A stretch of DNA of 64,000 nt from Acidiphilium multivorum AIU301 (lineage in GTDB: Bacteria; Pseudomonadota; Alphaproteobacteria; Acetobacterales; Acetobacteraceae), in contig NC_015186.1 in the NCBI RefSeq assembly GCF_000202835.1, positions 682,001-746,000 of the forward strand. The letters are read 5' to 3'. The notes under the pieces are model-generated. The model made no database searches and had not been told where the DNA came from. It saw only the letters and a list, made by a program, of their open reading frames with translations. This document shows, piece by piece, positions 38,237-46,261 of this stretch (position 1 is its first letter; the number at the start of each line of letters is the position of its first letter). The position numbers were made by a program, and so were the translations under genes.

Positions 38237-39785
38237 GGTTTTTGCTCCCCGCCTGCGCCGGCGCGCCCTCATGGGCACGGCGATGCTCGCCGCCTTGGCG
38301 CTCGGCGGCTGCGAACTCGGGCCGAATTTCCACGCGCCCCGGACCAGGACGGCCGCTTCCTTTCTCGCCAATCGTCCGGCGCTGACCTCGCCGGACACGG
38401 TCAGCCAGGGCAAGGTCGACCTCGCCTGGTGGCAGAGCTTTGACGATCCGGCTCTGACCACGCTGGAGCACGAGGCCATCGCCCGCAATCTCGACGTGAA
38501 GGCCGCCACCGAGCGCCTCGCCGAAGCCGAGGCCCAGGCGCAGATCGAGGGTGCCGCCCTCTACCCGAACCTCAATTTCTCCGGCTCCTACACGCGCGAG
38601 AAGCCGAGCAACAAGGGCGTGTTCACCGCCCTCAGCGGCGGCGGATCGACCTCGACCAGCACCAATGCCGGCTCCACCGCCAGCGGCAGCTCGACATCGA
38701 TCGGCGGCGGCGGCCTGCCCGGCTCCGAGCTGCAGCCCTTCAACCTCTTCCAGTACGGCTTCTCCTCGGTCTTCGATTTCGACCTCTGGGGCAAGAACCG
38801 CCGCGCCGTCGAGGCCTCGCTCGCCGCCGTCCAGGCGTCGCGCGATGCCCGCCGCGCCGTCCTCCTCAATACCGAGGCCGAGGTGGCGCACGACTACATC
38901 AACCTGCGCGCCCAGCAGGCGGTCCTCGCCATCACCAGGCGCAACCTCGCCAGCGCCGAGCACATCGCCAACCTGACCCGCCAGCGCGAGCAGGCGGGCC
39001 TCGCCAACGCGCTCGACGTCGCCGATGCCCAGGCCCAGGCCGAATCCGTCCGCGCCCAGATCCCCACCCTGCGAACCGCGATCGCGGCGGACATCAACCA
39101 GCTCAGCCTGCTGCTCGGCGAGGGCCCGGAAGCGCTCCGCGCCCAGCTCGTGACCGCGAAGCCGATTCCGCCAGTGCCCCCGGTGGTGCCGATCGGCCTG
39201 CCCTCCCAGCTGCTCCAGCGCCGTCCGGACATCCGCGAGGCGACCGCCCGCCTGCACCAGGCCACCGCCGAGATCGGCGTCGCGACGGCGAGCTTCTTTC
39301 CCGACATCTCCCTCGCCGGCTCGGTTTCGCTGCAGGCGCTGCAATTCTCGAACCTGAACCAGCTCTCCGCCGTCACCTACGCAATCGGCCCGCAGATCAC
39401 CATGCCCCTGTTCGAGGGCGGGCGCCTGCGCGGCGAGCTCCACCTGCGAAAGGCGCAGCAGCGCGAGGCCGCGGTGAACTACGCGAAAACCGTGCTCACC
39501 GCCTTCCACCAGGTCGACAATGCGCTGACCGCCTATGACGAGGAGCAAAAGACCCAGGCGGCGCTGCAGGCCGATGTCACCCAGACCCGCCGCGCCCTTT
39601 CACTCGCCCAGGAACGCTACCGCGAAGGCCTGATCGACTACCTGCAGGTTCTCACCGCGCAGCAATCGGAGCTGGCGGCCGAACAGGCGCAGGCGCAGAG
39701 CCAGGCCAAGATCTCGACCGATCTCGTTTCGCTGTACCAGGCGCTCGGCGGCGGCTGGGAGCAAAACGAGCCGGCGGCCGGCTGA
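38226..39785 (+). CDS. RND/MFS outer-membrane efflux lipoprotein, NodT family
   Basis: The 519-residue TolC-like protein has a lipoprotein signal (hydrophobic stretch ending LALGGC, lipidated Cys near residue 29) and two OEP repeats. The first contains WWQSFDDPALTTLEHEAI; the second has QLLQRRPDIREATARLHQATAEIGVATASFFPDISL. A Gly/Ser/Thr-rich insertion (about residues 137-165) sits in the first half and is unusual in length. It completes the EmrAB-type pump. Overlaps emrB by 11 nt. Confidence 0.9.
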   Translation: MRSEVFAPRLRRRALMGTAMLAALALGGCELGPNFHAPRTRTAASFLANRPALTSPDTVSQGKVDLAWWQSFDDPALTTLEHEAIARNLDVKAATERLAEAEAQAQIEGAALYPNLNFSGSYTREKPSNKGVFTALSGGGSTSTSTNAGSTASGSSTSIGGGGLPGSELQPFNLFQYGFSSVFDFDLWGKNRRAVEASLAAVQASRDARRAVLLNTEAEVAHDYINLRAQQAVLAITRRNLASAEHIANLTRQREQAGLANALDVADAQAQAESVRAQIPTLRTAIAADINQLSLLLGEGPEALRAQLVTAKPIPPVPPVVPIGLPSQLLQRRPDIREATARLHQATAEIGVATASFFPDISLAGSVSLQALQFSNLNQLSAVTYAIGPQITMPLFEGGRLRGELHLRKAQQREAAVNYAKTVLTAFHQVDNALTAYDEEQKTQAALQADVTQTRRALSLAQERYREGLIDYLQVLTAQQSELAAEQAQAQSQAKISTDLVSLYQALGGGWEQNEPAAG

Positions 39786-39789
39786 CGCC

Positions 39790-40803
39790 TCAGGCGGCCT
39801 TGCTCAGGCCGCCGCGTATCTCGCGCACGATGTCGTAGCTGCGCCGGCGCGCCGCGTGGTCGTGGATCTGGCAGGCGATCATCAGTTCGTCCGGCCGGAA
39901 CTCCGCCACGAAGCCGGCGAGCTTCGCCGCCACCCGCGCAGGTCCGCCGACCATCGCATAGGCCAGCGCGTGCTCCACCCCGGCACGTTCGCGCTCGCTC
40001 CAGAATCCGTCGAGCGGCGCCGGGCGGGGCAGCAGGCCGGGCTGGCCGCGACGGAGATTGACGAAGGCGCGCTGCTGCGAGGTGAACAGGAACTCAGCCT
40101 CCCCGTCATCCGGCGCCGCGCAGACCGTAACACAGATCATCGCATGCGGCTTCGCCAGCCGAGCCGAGGGTTGGAACCGCGTGCGATACAGCGTCAGCGC
40201 CGCACCCAGCAGGTCGGGCGCGAAATGCGCGGCGAAGGCGAAGGGCAGGCCAAGGGCCGCGGCGAGTTCGGCCGAGAACGTGCTCGATCCGAGCAGCCAG
40301 AGCGGCACGTCGAGCCCTTCGCCCGGCACCGCGCGCACCCTCTGCTCCGCGGCCGCCGGCTGGAAGTAGGATTGCAGCTCGATCACGTCCTCGATGAAGC
40401 GCGCCTCGGTCCCCTCCATGTTCCGCCGCAGCGCGTGGGCGGTGCGTGGGTCGGTGCCCGGCGCGCGGCCGAGCCCGAGATCGATCCGCCCCGGATGCAG
40501 CGCGGCCAGCGTGCCGAACTGCTCGGCGATCACCAGCGGCGCGTGGTTGGGCAGCATCACCCCGCCCGAGCCGATTCGGATTCGCGTCGTCGCCTGCGCC
40601 ACATGCGCGATCACCACCGATGTGGCGGCACTCGCGATTCCGGGCATGTTGTGGTGTTCGGCCAGCCAGTAACGGTTGAAGCCGAGGGCCTCGGCGTGGC
40701 GGGCGAGGTCGATGCTGTTGCGCAGCGCATCGCCCGGCGTCGCGCCATCCGGCACGGGGGCGAGGTCGAGAACCGAGAACGGGATGCTTTCCATCATCCC
40801 CAT
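39790..40803 (-). CDS. LLM class flavin-dependent oxidoreductase
   Basis: The roughly 337-residue luciferase-like monooxygenase has [65 protein letters not shown] and [13 protein letters not shown]. These are the hallmarks of the group 1 LLM subfamily (YhbW/MsnO8-like). It probably uses reduced FMN; substrate unknown. The start is unclear among ATGs at 40803, 40797 and 40794. A GGCGGCC/GGCCGCC hairpin (39792-39813) occurs in its last codons and may stop transcription between it and the convergent efflux operon. Confidence 0.85.
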   Translation of the reverse strand: MGMMESIPFSVLDLAPVPDGATPGDALRNSIDLARHAEALGFNRYWLAEHHNMPGIASAATSVVIAHVAQATTRIRIGSGGVMLPNHAPLVIAEQFGTLAALHPGRIDLGLGRAPGTDPRTAHALRRNMEGTEARFIEDVIELQSYFQPAAAEQRVRAVPGEGLDVPLWLLGSSTFSAELAAALGLPFAFAAHFAPDLLGAALTLYRTRFQPSARLAKPHAMICVTVCAAPDDGEAEFLFTSQQRAFVNLRRGQPGLLPRPAPLDGFWSERERAGVEHALAYAMVGGPARVAAKLAGFVAEFRPDELMIACQIHDHAARRRSYDIVREIRGGLSKAA

Positions 40804-40888
40804 ATAGGGAAGGCACCCCGTCTTTCAGTCAATGATGCCGTCCGGTGTTCGGCCCTGCGATCCGGGGATGGATCCCAGGGCCCCACCA

Positions 40889-42118
40889 TCACGCGGCCTG
40901 GCGCTTCGCCATCGCCGCCTGCAGGTTCTCGTCGAGCTTGGCGAGGAAGTCCTGCGTGGTCATCCAGGGCTGGTCCTTCGAGATCAGCAGCGCGAGATCC
41001 TTGGTCATGAACCCGCTTTCCACCGTCTCGACGCAGACGCGCTCCAGCGTCTCGGCGAACTCGGTCACCTCGGGCGTCTCGTCGAACTTGCCGCGATAGG
41101 CGAGGCCGCGGGTCCAGGCGAAGATCGAGGCGATCGGGTTGGTCGAGGTCGGGCGGCCCTTCTGGTGCTCGCGATAGTGGCGGGTCACGGTGCCGTGCGC
41201 CGCCTCGCTCTCCACCGTCTTGCCATCCGGGCTCATCAGCACCGAGGTCATCAGCCCGAGGCTGCCGAAGCCCTGCGCGACGATGTCGCTCTCCACATCG
41301 CCGTCATAGTTCTTGCAGGCCCAGATATAGCCGCCGTTCCACTTCAGCGCCGAGGCGACCATGTCGTCGATCAGCCGGTGCTCGTAGGTCAGGCCGCGCT
41401 TGTCGAACTCCGCCTTGAACTCGGCGTCGAAGATCTCCTGGAACACGTCCTTGAACATGCCGTCATAGGCCTTGAGGATGGTGTTCTTGGTCGAGAGATA
41501 GACCGGATAGTTCCGCGCCAGCCCGTAATTGAAGCTCGCCCGCGCGAAGCCCTCGATCGAGGCCTTGGTGTTGTGGATGCCGAGCGCGACGCCGGGGCCC
41601 TTGAAATCGTGCACGTCGAGGATCAGCGGCTTGCTGCCATCGGCCGGGATGTAGGAGAGCTGCACCTTGCCCGGGCCGGGGATCTTGGTTTCGGCGGCGC
41701 GGTAGATGTCGCCATAGGCATGGCGGCCGATCACGATCGGCTGCGACCAGTGCGGCACCAGGCGCGGCACGTTCGCGCAGATGATCGGCTCGCGGAAGAT
41801 CGTGCCGTCGAGGATGTTGCGGATCGTCCCGTTCGGGCTGCGCCACATCTGCTTGAGATTGAATTCCTTGACGCGCGCCTCGTCCGGCGTGATCGTCGCG
41901 CACTTCACCGCGACGCCGTATTCCTTCGTTGCCAGCGCCGAGTCGACCGTCACCTTGTCGTCCGTGGCATCGCGGTTCTCGATCCCGAGATCGTAGTATT
42001 TCAGGTCGACATCGAGATAGGGCAGGATCAGCTTGTCCTTGATGAACCCCCAGATGATCCGGGTCATCTCGTCGCCGTCCATCTCGACGATCGGGTTCTT
42101 AACCTTGATCTTGGCCAT
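40889..42118 (-). CDS. icd: NADP-dependent isocitrate dehydrogenase
   Basis: The 409-residue enzyme starts [22 protein letters not shown], the eukaryote-like class II form common in alphaproteobacteria. It has [15 protein letters not shown], the substrate motif [43 protein letters not shown] and [17 protein letters not shown] (NADP site). It converts isocitrate to 2-oxoglutarate in the TCA cycle. AGGAG lies 7 nt before the ATG. The IS1380 element is inserted only about 32 bp upstream of this start, so its original promoter is likely displaced or replaced. Confidence 0.96.
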   Translation of the reverse strand: MAKIKVKNPIVEMDGDEMTRIIWGFIKDKLILPYLDVDLKYYDLGIENRDATDDKVTVDSALATKEYGVAVKCATITPDEARVKEFNLKQMWRSPNGTIRNILDGTIFREPIICANVPRLVPHWSQPIVIGRHAYGDIYRAAETKIPGPGKVQLSYIPADGSKPLILDVHDFKGPGVALGIHNTKASIEGFARASFNYGLARNYPVYLSTKNTILKAYDGMFKDVFQEIFDAEFKAEFDKRGLTYEHRLIDDMVASALKWNGGYIWACKNYDGDVESDIVAQGFGSLGLMTSVLMSPDGKTVESEAAHGTVTRHYREHQKGRPTSTNPIASIFAWTRGLAYRGKFDETPEVTEFAETLERVCVETVESGFMTKDLALLISKDQPWMTTQDFLAKLDENLQAAMAKRQAA

Positions 42119-42149
42119 TCCGAAGCTCCTTGCGCCAGTTTGAGCCGGT

Positions 42150-42153
42150 CTAG
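42150..42153. repeat. target-site duplication CTAG, left copy
   Basis: CTAG directly flanks the left inverted repeat and is repeated at the right end (43773-43776). A 4-bp duplication fits IS1380-family insertion. Confidence 0.8.
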
Positions 42154-43772
42154 CCTGAATTATGCACGAGGGTTGGCAGGCATGGCGTAAGCCGTTGATT
42201 TGATGTAAGAATTGGGTGTCGAGACCAAATCTTCATCAGCACGGAACGCGATGCCCGCCACGGTTGAAACTACCCCATGCCTCCCCGGTCTGTCACCTGT
42301 CGCCGGCAAACCGGTGCTGGCCCGCTTCGACGGCGAGATGCTGTCCTCTGACGGCGGTCTGCTGGCATTGCGCGAGGTCGAGAAGCGGCTGGGGATTGCC
42401 GCGCAGTTGGCGGCCTGCATCGATGATCCGCGCACGCCGGAGCGTGTCCAGCATGGGCTCGACGAGATCATTCGGTTTCGCATGTTGATGATCGCGGCCG
42501 GTTACGAGGATGGCAACGACGCCGACCGGTTGCGCAACGACCCGATGTTCAAACTCGCGATGGAGCGTCTGCCCGAGGCGGGCGATTTATGCTCGCAAGC
42601 GACGATTTCACGCACCGAGAATTTGCCCGGGCCTCGCGCGCTGCTGCGCATGGGCCTGGCGATGGTCGAGCATTATTGCGCGAGTTTTCGCACCATACCC
42701 AACCGGGTCGTGCTCGATATCGACGATACCTTCGATGCCGCTCACGGCGCGCAGCAACTCTGCTTGTTCAACGCACACCACGATGAGTACGGTTTCCAGC
42801 CGATTGTGGTATTCGACGGCGACGGCCGGATGCTCGCCGCGGTGCTGCGTCCGGCGTGTCGGCCAAAAGGGGCCCAGATCGTCAAATGGTTGCGCCGGCT
42901 GATCGACGCCATTCGCAGCCACTGGCCCCGCACCGCGATCATGCTGCGCGGTGATTCGCACTACTGCACGCCGGAGGTGCTGCGGTTCTGTCGGGCGCGT
43001 CGCCTCGATTACATCTTCGGCGTCGCACCGACCACGACGCTGCGCAAGCACGTCATCGCGCTGGAGGCCAGCACCACGGCGCGCGCGCAACAAGCTCCGG
43101 GAGAGAAAATCCGGCGCTTCAAAGAGTTCAATGATGGCGCAGCAAGCTGGGACCGCGTCGAGCGGATCATCGCCCGCGTCGAGGCCGGGCCGCTGGGGGT
43201 CGATACCCGCTTCATCGTCACCAGCCTGAAGGCTGGTTCCCCGCGCACCCTGTATCAAGAGATCTACTGCGCGCGCGGCCAGGCCGAGAACCATATCAAG
43301 GCGTGGAAGACCCATCTTGCCGCCGACCGGACCTCGTGCTCGCGGGCCAGCGCCAACCAGATGCGCCTGTTTCTGCATATCGGCGCCTACTGGCTGATGT
43401 GGAGTTTGCGCTCCCTGATGCCGCGCCGGTCGCGCTGGCGTGGTATCCAGTTCGATACCCTGCGCCTGCGCCTGATCAAACTCGCCGTCCGCCTCGAAAC
43501 CCTGAAACGCTCGATCCGCCTGCATCTGCCGCGCTCAATGCCAGACCAGGCAATCCTCGGCTACGCCCTGGCCAGACTGCCCAGGCTGGTCATCTGATCA
43601 CTGGGGCGTTTGCCCCGTCCGGTCCCGATCTCTGCCACATCCAACGCCAACACATCATAGAGCCTACCAAAACCAGCCAGGTTCGGCCGGTAAGCCGTCA
43701 CGCCCGCACGATGTCAGGTTGAACAGCACGCCTGAGAAAAATCAGAGGAAATGCGCTCGTGAATAATCCCGG
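42154..43772 (+). mobile_element. complete IS1380-family insertion sequence (1619 bp)
   Basis: Terminal inverted repeats are CCTGAATTATGCACGAG (42154-42170) and, read inward on the other strand, CCGGGATTATTCACGAG (43756-43772), matching at 14 of 17 positions. Both ends are flanked by CTAG, and one intact transposase fills the element. It lies between the divergent icd and pyrE genes, 35 bp from icd and 84 bp from pyrE. Intact IRs, matching target duplications and an open transposase suggest a recent, still mobile copy. Confidence 0.92.
42251..43597 (+). CDS. IS1380-family transposase
   Basis: The 448-residue DDE transposase has FDGEMLSSDGGLLALREVEKRLG at the N-terminus, the first catalytic Asp in VVLDIDDTFDAAHG and the second in IMLRGDSHYCTPEVLRFC. 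The Glu lies in the Y(2)R(3)E(6)K-type motif YCARGQAENHIKAWK. All three residues and full length are kept, so it is probably active. ATG 42251 is used; a TTG at 42212 is an upstream alternative. Confidence 0.93.
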   Translation: MPATVETTPCLPGLSPVAGKPVLARFDGEMLSSDGGLLALREVEKRLGIAAQLAACIDDPRTPERVQHGLDEIIRFRMLMIAAGYEDGNDADRLRNDPMFKLAMERLPEAGDLCSQATISRTENLPGPRALLRMGLAMVEHYCASFRTIPNRVVLDIDDTFDAAHGAQQLCLFNAHHDEYGFQPIVVFDGDGRMLAAVLRPACRPKGAQIVKWLRRLIDAIRSHWPRTAIMLRGDSHYCTPEVLRFCRARRLDYIFGVAPTTTLRKHVIALEASTTARAQQAPGEKIRRFKEFNDGAASWDRVERIIARVEAGPLGVDTRFIVTSLKAGSPRTLYQEIYCARGQAENHIKAWKTHLAADRTSCSRASANQMRLFLHIGAYWLMWSLRSLMPRRSRWRGIQFDTLRLRLIKLAVRLETLKRSIRLHLPRSMPDQAILGYALARLPRLVI

Positions 43773-43776
43773 CTAG
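43773..43776. repeat. target-site duplication CTAG, right copy
   Basis: Matches the left CTAG at 42150-42153 and directly abuts the right inverted repeat. Confidence 0.8.
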
Positions 43777-43856
43777 CCACGCCTCCGCCCCGCCGCAAGA
43801 CGGTGGACGGCAGGGCAGGGGTGTTCTAGGACGTCGGCCAGAACCGGAGGGATATC

Positions 43857-44585
43857 ATGACGTCTGGCCTGGGCCACGCGACCGACTGGGACCGTGACGC
43901 CGCGCTCACCGCGGCCCGCATCCTGCTCGAAATCAGGGCGGTGAATTTCCGCCCCGAGGAACCCTACACCTTCACTTCGGGCTGGAAGGCGCCGGTCTAT
44001 ATCGACTGCCGCAAGATCATCTATTTCCCCCGCGCCCGCGCCAAGATCTGCGAACTCGGCGTCGAGAAGCTCTACCGCCATGTCGGCTTCGAGACGATCG
44101 AGGCCGTCGCCGGCGGCGAGACCGCCGGCATCCCCTACGCCGCCTGGATGGCCGACCGCATGGGCCTGCCGATGGCCTATGTCCGCAAGAAGCCGAAGGG
44201 CTTCGGCCGCAACGCCCAGATCGAGGGCGACGTGCCGGAGGGCAGGAACACCCTCCTCGTCGAAGACCTCACCACCGATGGCGGATCAAAAATCCACTTC
44301 GCCAACGCGCTGCGCGAGGCCGGGGCGATCTGCAACCACGTCTTCGTGGTGTTCTACTACGGCGTCTTCCCCGGCAGCCTGAACACGCTGGCCGAGATGG
44401 GCATGTCGCTGCACCATCTCTGCACCTGGTGGGACGTACTGGAAGCCTGCCGCGGCGGCGACTACTTCCCCGAGGCGACCCTGGCCGGCGTGCGCAAGTT
44501 CCTGGAAGACCCGGTGGCCTGGTCGGCGAAGCATGGCGGCGTCGCCAGCGCGGAGGAGGCCGCGGCCTTCAAGGCGTCGAAATAG
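43857..44585 (+). CDS. pyrE: orotate phosphoribosyltransferase
   Basis: PyrE forms OMP from orotate and PRPP. The 242-residue protein has FTSGWKAPVYIDCRKII, VAGGETAGIPYAAW, YVRKKPKGFGRNAQIEG and the PRPP-binding loop NTLLVEDLTTDGGSK. It is of the longer alphaproteobacterial type. CGGAGGG lies close before the ATG. Only 80 bp separate the ATG from the IS element's target duplication, so the insertion may have altered its promoter. Confidence 0.95.
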   Translation: MTSGLGHATDWDRDAALTAARILLEIRAVNFRPEEPYTFTSGWKAPVYIDCRKIIYFPRARAKICELGVEKLYRHVGFETIEAVAGGETAGIPYAAWMADRMGLPMAYVRKKPKGFGRNAQIEGDVPEGRNTLLVEDLTTDGGSKIHFANALREAGAICNHVFVVFYYGVFPGSLNTLAEMGMSLHHLCTWWDVLEACRGGDYFPEATLAGVRKFLEDPVAWSAKHGGVASAEEAAAFKASK

Positions 44586-45054
44586 GAGACCCGGGCCGGA
44601 TGGAGTCCGATGCTGCCAGCCCCACGGCTCGCGCGGCACCGGAACGCCGGCGATCCCCGGCCCGTCGCCGGACCCGTCGGCTTGCTGGCGGTCATGCGGC
44701 AACCCTGAATTCCGTGGAGCTGATGAACGCGCTGAAGACGGCCGTGGCGGAACCGGCCCCGTCCGCGGCCGATCGCCGATGGCGCCCTGGCGTCAGGCAA
44801 TGATGGTCTGCCACCGCGAATTTGATTAATTTTGAAACGATTATCAATAATTTGAATAATTCGATAAATAATTTTTGACTCGTAATTTTAATTGGATTTA
44901 AAGACTAAAAGGATAATTATCCAAAATTATCCCAATGTCTGCTCATGAAACGTGTGGATATGCCAAGAACCGGTGCGGGCTCCATCGTCCATTTTTCCCT
45001 GCATGTCCGAACGTTTCGAGGCGCCATCACAAGACAGTGTCGCTGGGGCGGGGG
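44586..45054 (+). promoter_or_regulatory. intergenic region and AT-rich promoter of the diguanylate cyclase gene
   Basis: The left part (44586-44815) contains an open frame from ATG 44600 to 44803 (67 residues, Arg/Ala-rich) with no recognisable homology; I do not call it a gene. From about 44818 to 44930 the sequence becomes strongly AT-rich, in sharp contrast to the surroundings. A -35 TTGACT (44875-44880) and weak -10 TTTAAA (44897-44902) with 16-bp spacing are a plausible promoter. The AT-rich tract upstream of it could act as an UP element or a nucleoid-protein silencing site. Confidence 0.45.
44911..44922. promoter_or_regulatory. 12-bp palindrome GGATAATTATCC downstream of the candidate -10
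   Basis: This perfect palindrome starts 9 bp after the candidate -10 of the diguanylate cyclase promoter, and a further half-site ATTATCCC follows at 44926-44933. It would sit at the transcription start, a typical repressor position. No matching regulator is identified. Confidence 0.35.
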
Positions 45055-46188
45055 ATGACCGAGTCCACAGCTTTCTACCGCGAGCGCCGCGCGCCTCTTC
45101 CGCCATTTTCCGCAATACTGGGGACCGATCAGGCCGAACGGCTGGCAATCGGCCTGACACTCATTTCGATGGCGCTTTATCTGTTCTGCCTGGTCGCGGA
45201 ATGGATCGGCGTCTCGTTGAATCTAGTCGATGCCACGCAGTCGCTATGGCTGACCATCGTGGCGCTGGGCGGCGAAGTCGCGTTCTACGTGCTGCTCAGG
45301 AGCGGGATCAGCAGGCGCTGGCCGGATCCGACGCTCAGCCTGCCGCAGATGGTCTTCGCCATCACGCTGCTCGGTGCCGCCTATCTGATCAACCCGCAGG
45401 TACGCGGCGAATTGCTGATGCTGGCCGCCCTGGTCCTCGAATTCGGCGCGTTCCAGCTCCCGCCCCGCCGGTGCCGGGATCTGGGCTGGTTTGCCGTCGC
45501 GGTCTTCGGTGTCGCGATGGCCATCGGCGCCACGGTCTCTCCGGATCGCTTCGATCCGCGTATCGAGGTGTTCCAGTTCGCGCTGATGCTGGCGTTCCTG
45601 CCGGTGATTGCCGGCATCGCCGGCAAGCTGAGCCAGATGCGCCTCGACCAGAAGCAGCAGCGCCGGCAGCTTCGCGACGCGCTGAAACAGGTGCAGATCC
45701 TCGCAACGCGTGATGAACTGACGGGACTGCCAAATCGCCGCCACGCGCTTGAGTTGATCGAGCGCGAAACCGCCCGCGCCCGCCGCAGCGGTGCCCCGCT
45801 CTGCGTCGCCATTCTCGATCTCGACCATTTCAAGCGGATCAACGACACGTTTGGCCACGGCGTGGGCGATGAGGTGCTTCGCACCTTCGGCCGCGAGGGG
45901 CGTCTCGTGCTGCGCGCCGACAATATCTTCGCCCGGTGGGGCGGCGAGGAATTCATCCTCGTCATGCCGGACAGCACGCTGATCGACGCGCAGACCATCG
46001 TTCGCCGGCTGCGCGAGCATATGGCAAGCCCGGAATGCTGGGCGTCATGCCTGCGCGCCAGAACGACATTCTCGGCCGGGATCGCCGAGTTCCTGGTCGG
46101 CGAAACCCTGGACGAGACATTCATCCGCGCCGACGCGGCGCTTTACGAGGCCAAGAAGCTCGGCCGGGACCTGACGATGACCGCCTGA
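45055..46188 (+). CDS. membrane-bound diguanylate cyclase (GGDEF)
   Basis: A 377-residue protein with five to six hydrophobic helices (about 30-190), a short coiled coil (195-215) and a GGDEF domain (about 215-375). It has RDELTGLPNRRHALE, ILDLDHFKRINDTFGH and an active-site GGEEF at 296-300, so it should make c-di-GMP from two GTP. The auto-inhibitory I-site (RxxD five residues before GGEEF) reads RADN, so product inhibition may be weak. The start at 45055 has GGGGCGGGGG just upstream; the frame is open to 44935 without support. It faces the cellulose operon, whose BcsA has a PilZ domain. Confidence 0.88.
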   Translation: MTESTAFYRERRAPLPPFSAILGTDQAERLAIGLTLISMALYLFCLVAEWIGVSLNLVDATQSLWLTIVALGGEVAFYVLLRSGISRRWPDPTLSLPQMVFAITLLGAAYLINPQVRGELLMLAALVLEFGAFQLPPRRCRDLGWFAVAVFGVAMAIGATVSPDRFDPRIEVFQFALMLAFLPVIAGIAGKLSQMRLDQKQQRRQLRDALKQVQILATRDELTGLPNRRHALELIERETARARRSGAPLCVAILDLDHFKRINDTFGHGVGDEVLRTFGREGRLVLRADNIFARWGGEEFILVMPDSTLIDAQTIVRRLREHMASPECWASCLRARTTFSAGIAEFLVGETLDETFIRADAALYEAKKLGRDLTMTA

Positions 46189-46261
46189 TGTCCCCAGGCT
46201 CTTCGTGATACGCCCCCGGGCCTGGCGGCCCCGCCCCTGAACCGGCCGCGCCGGCATCCCT

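Noticed and set aside
36665-38509. 614-residue leftward frame opposite emrB
   Set aside because: Antisense to a 14-helix transporter gene; no protein-like features.
42154-43772. Composite transposon or genomic island around the IS element
   Set aside because: Only one IS copy with its own target duplication is present, and both flanks are housekeeping genes (icd, pyrE).
44600-44803. 67-residue rightward frame after pyrE
   Set aside because: No SD, Arg/Ala-rich and no recognisable similarity; kept only as a remark in the intergenic entry.
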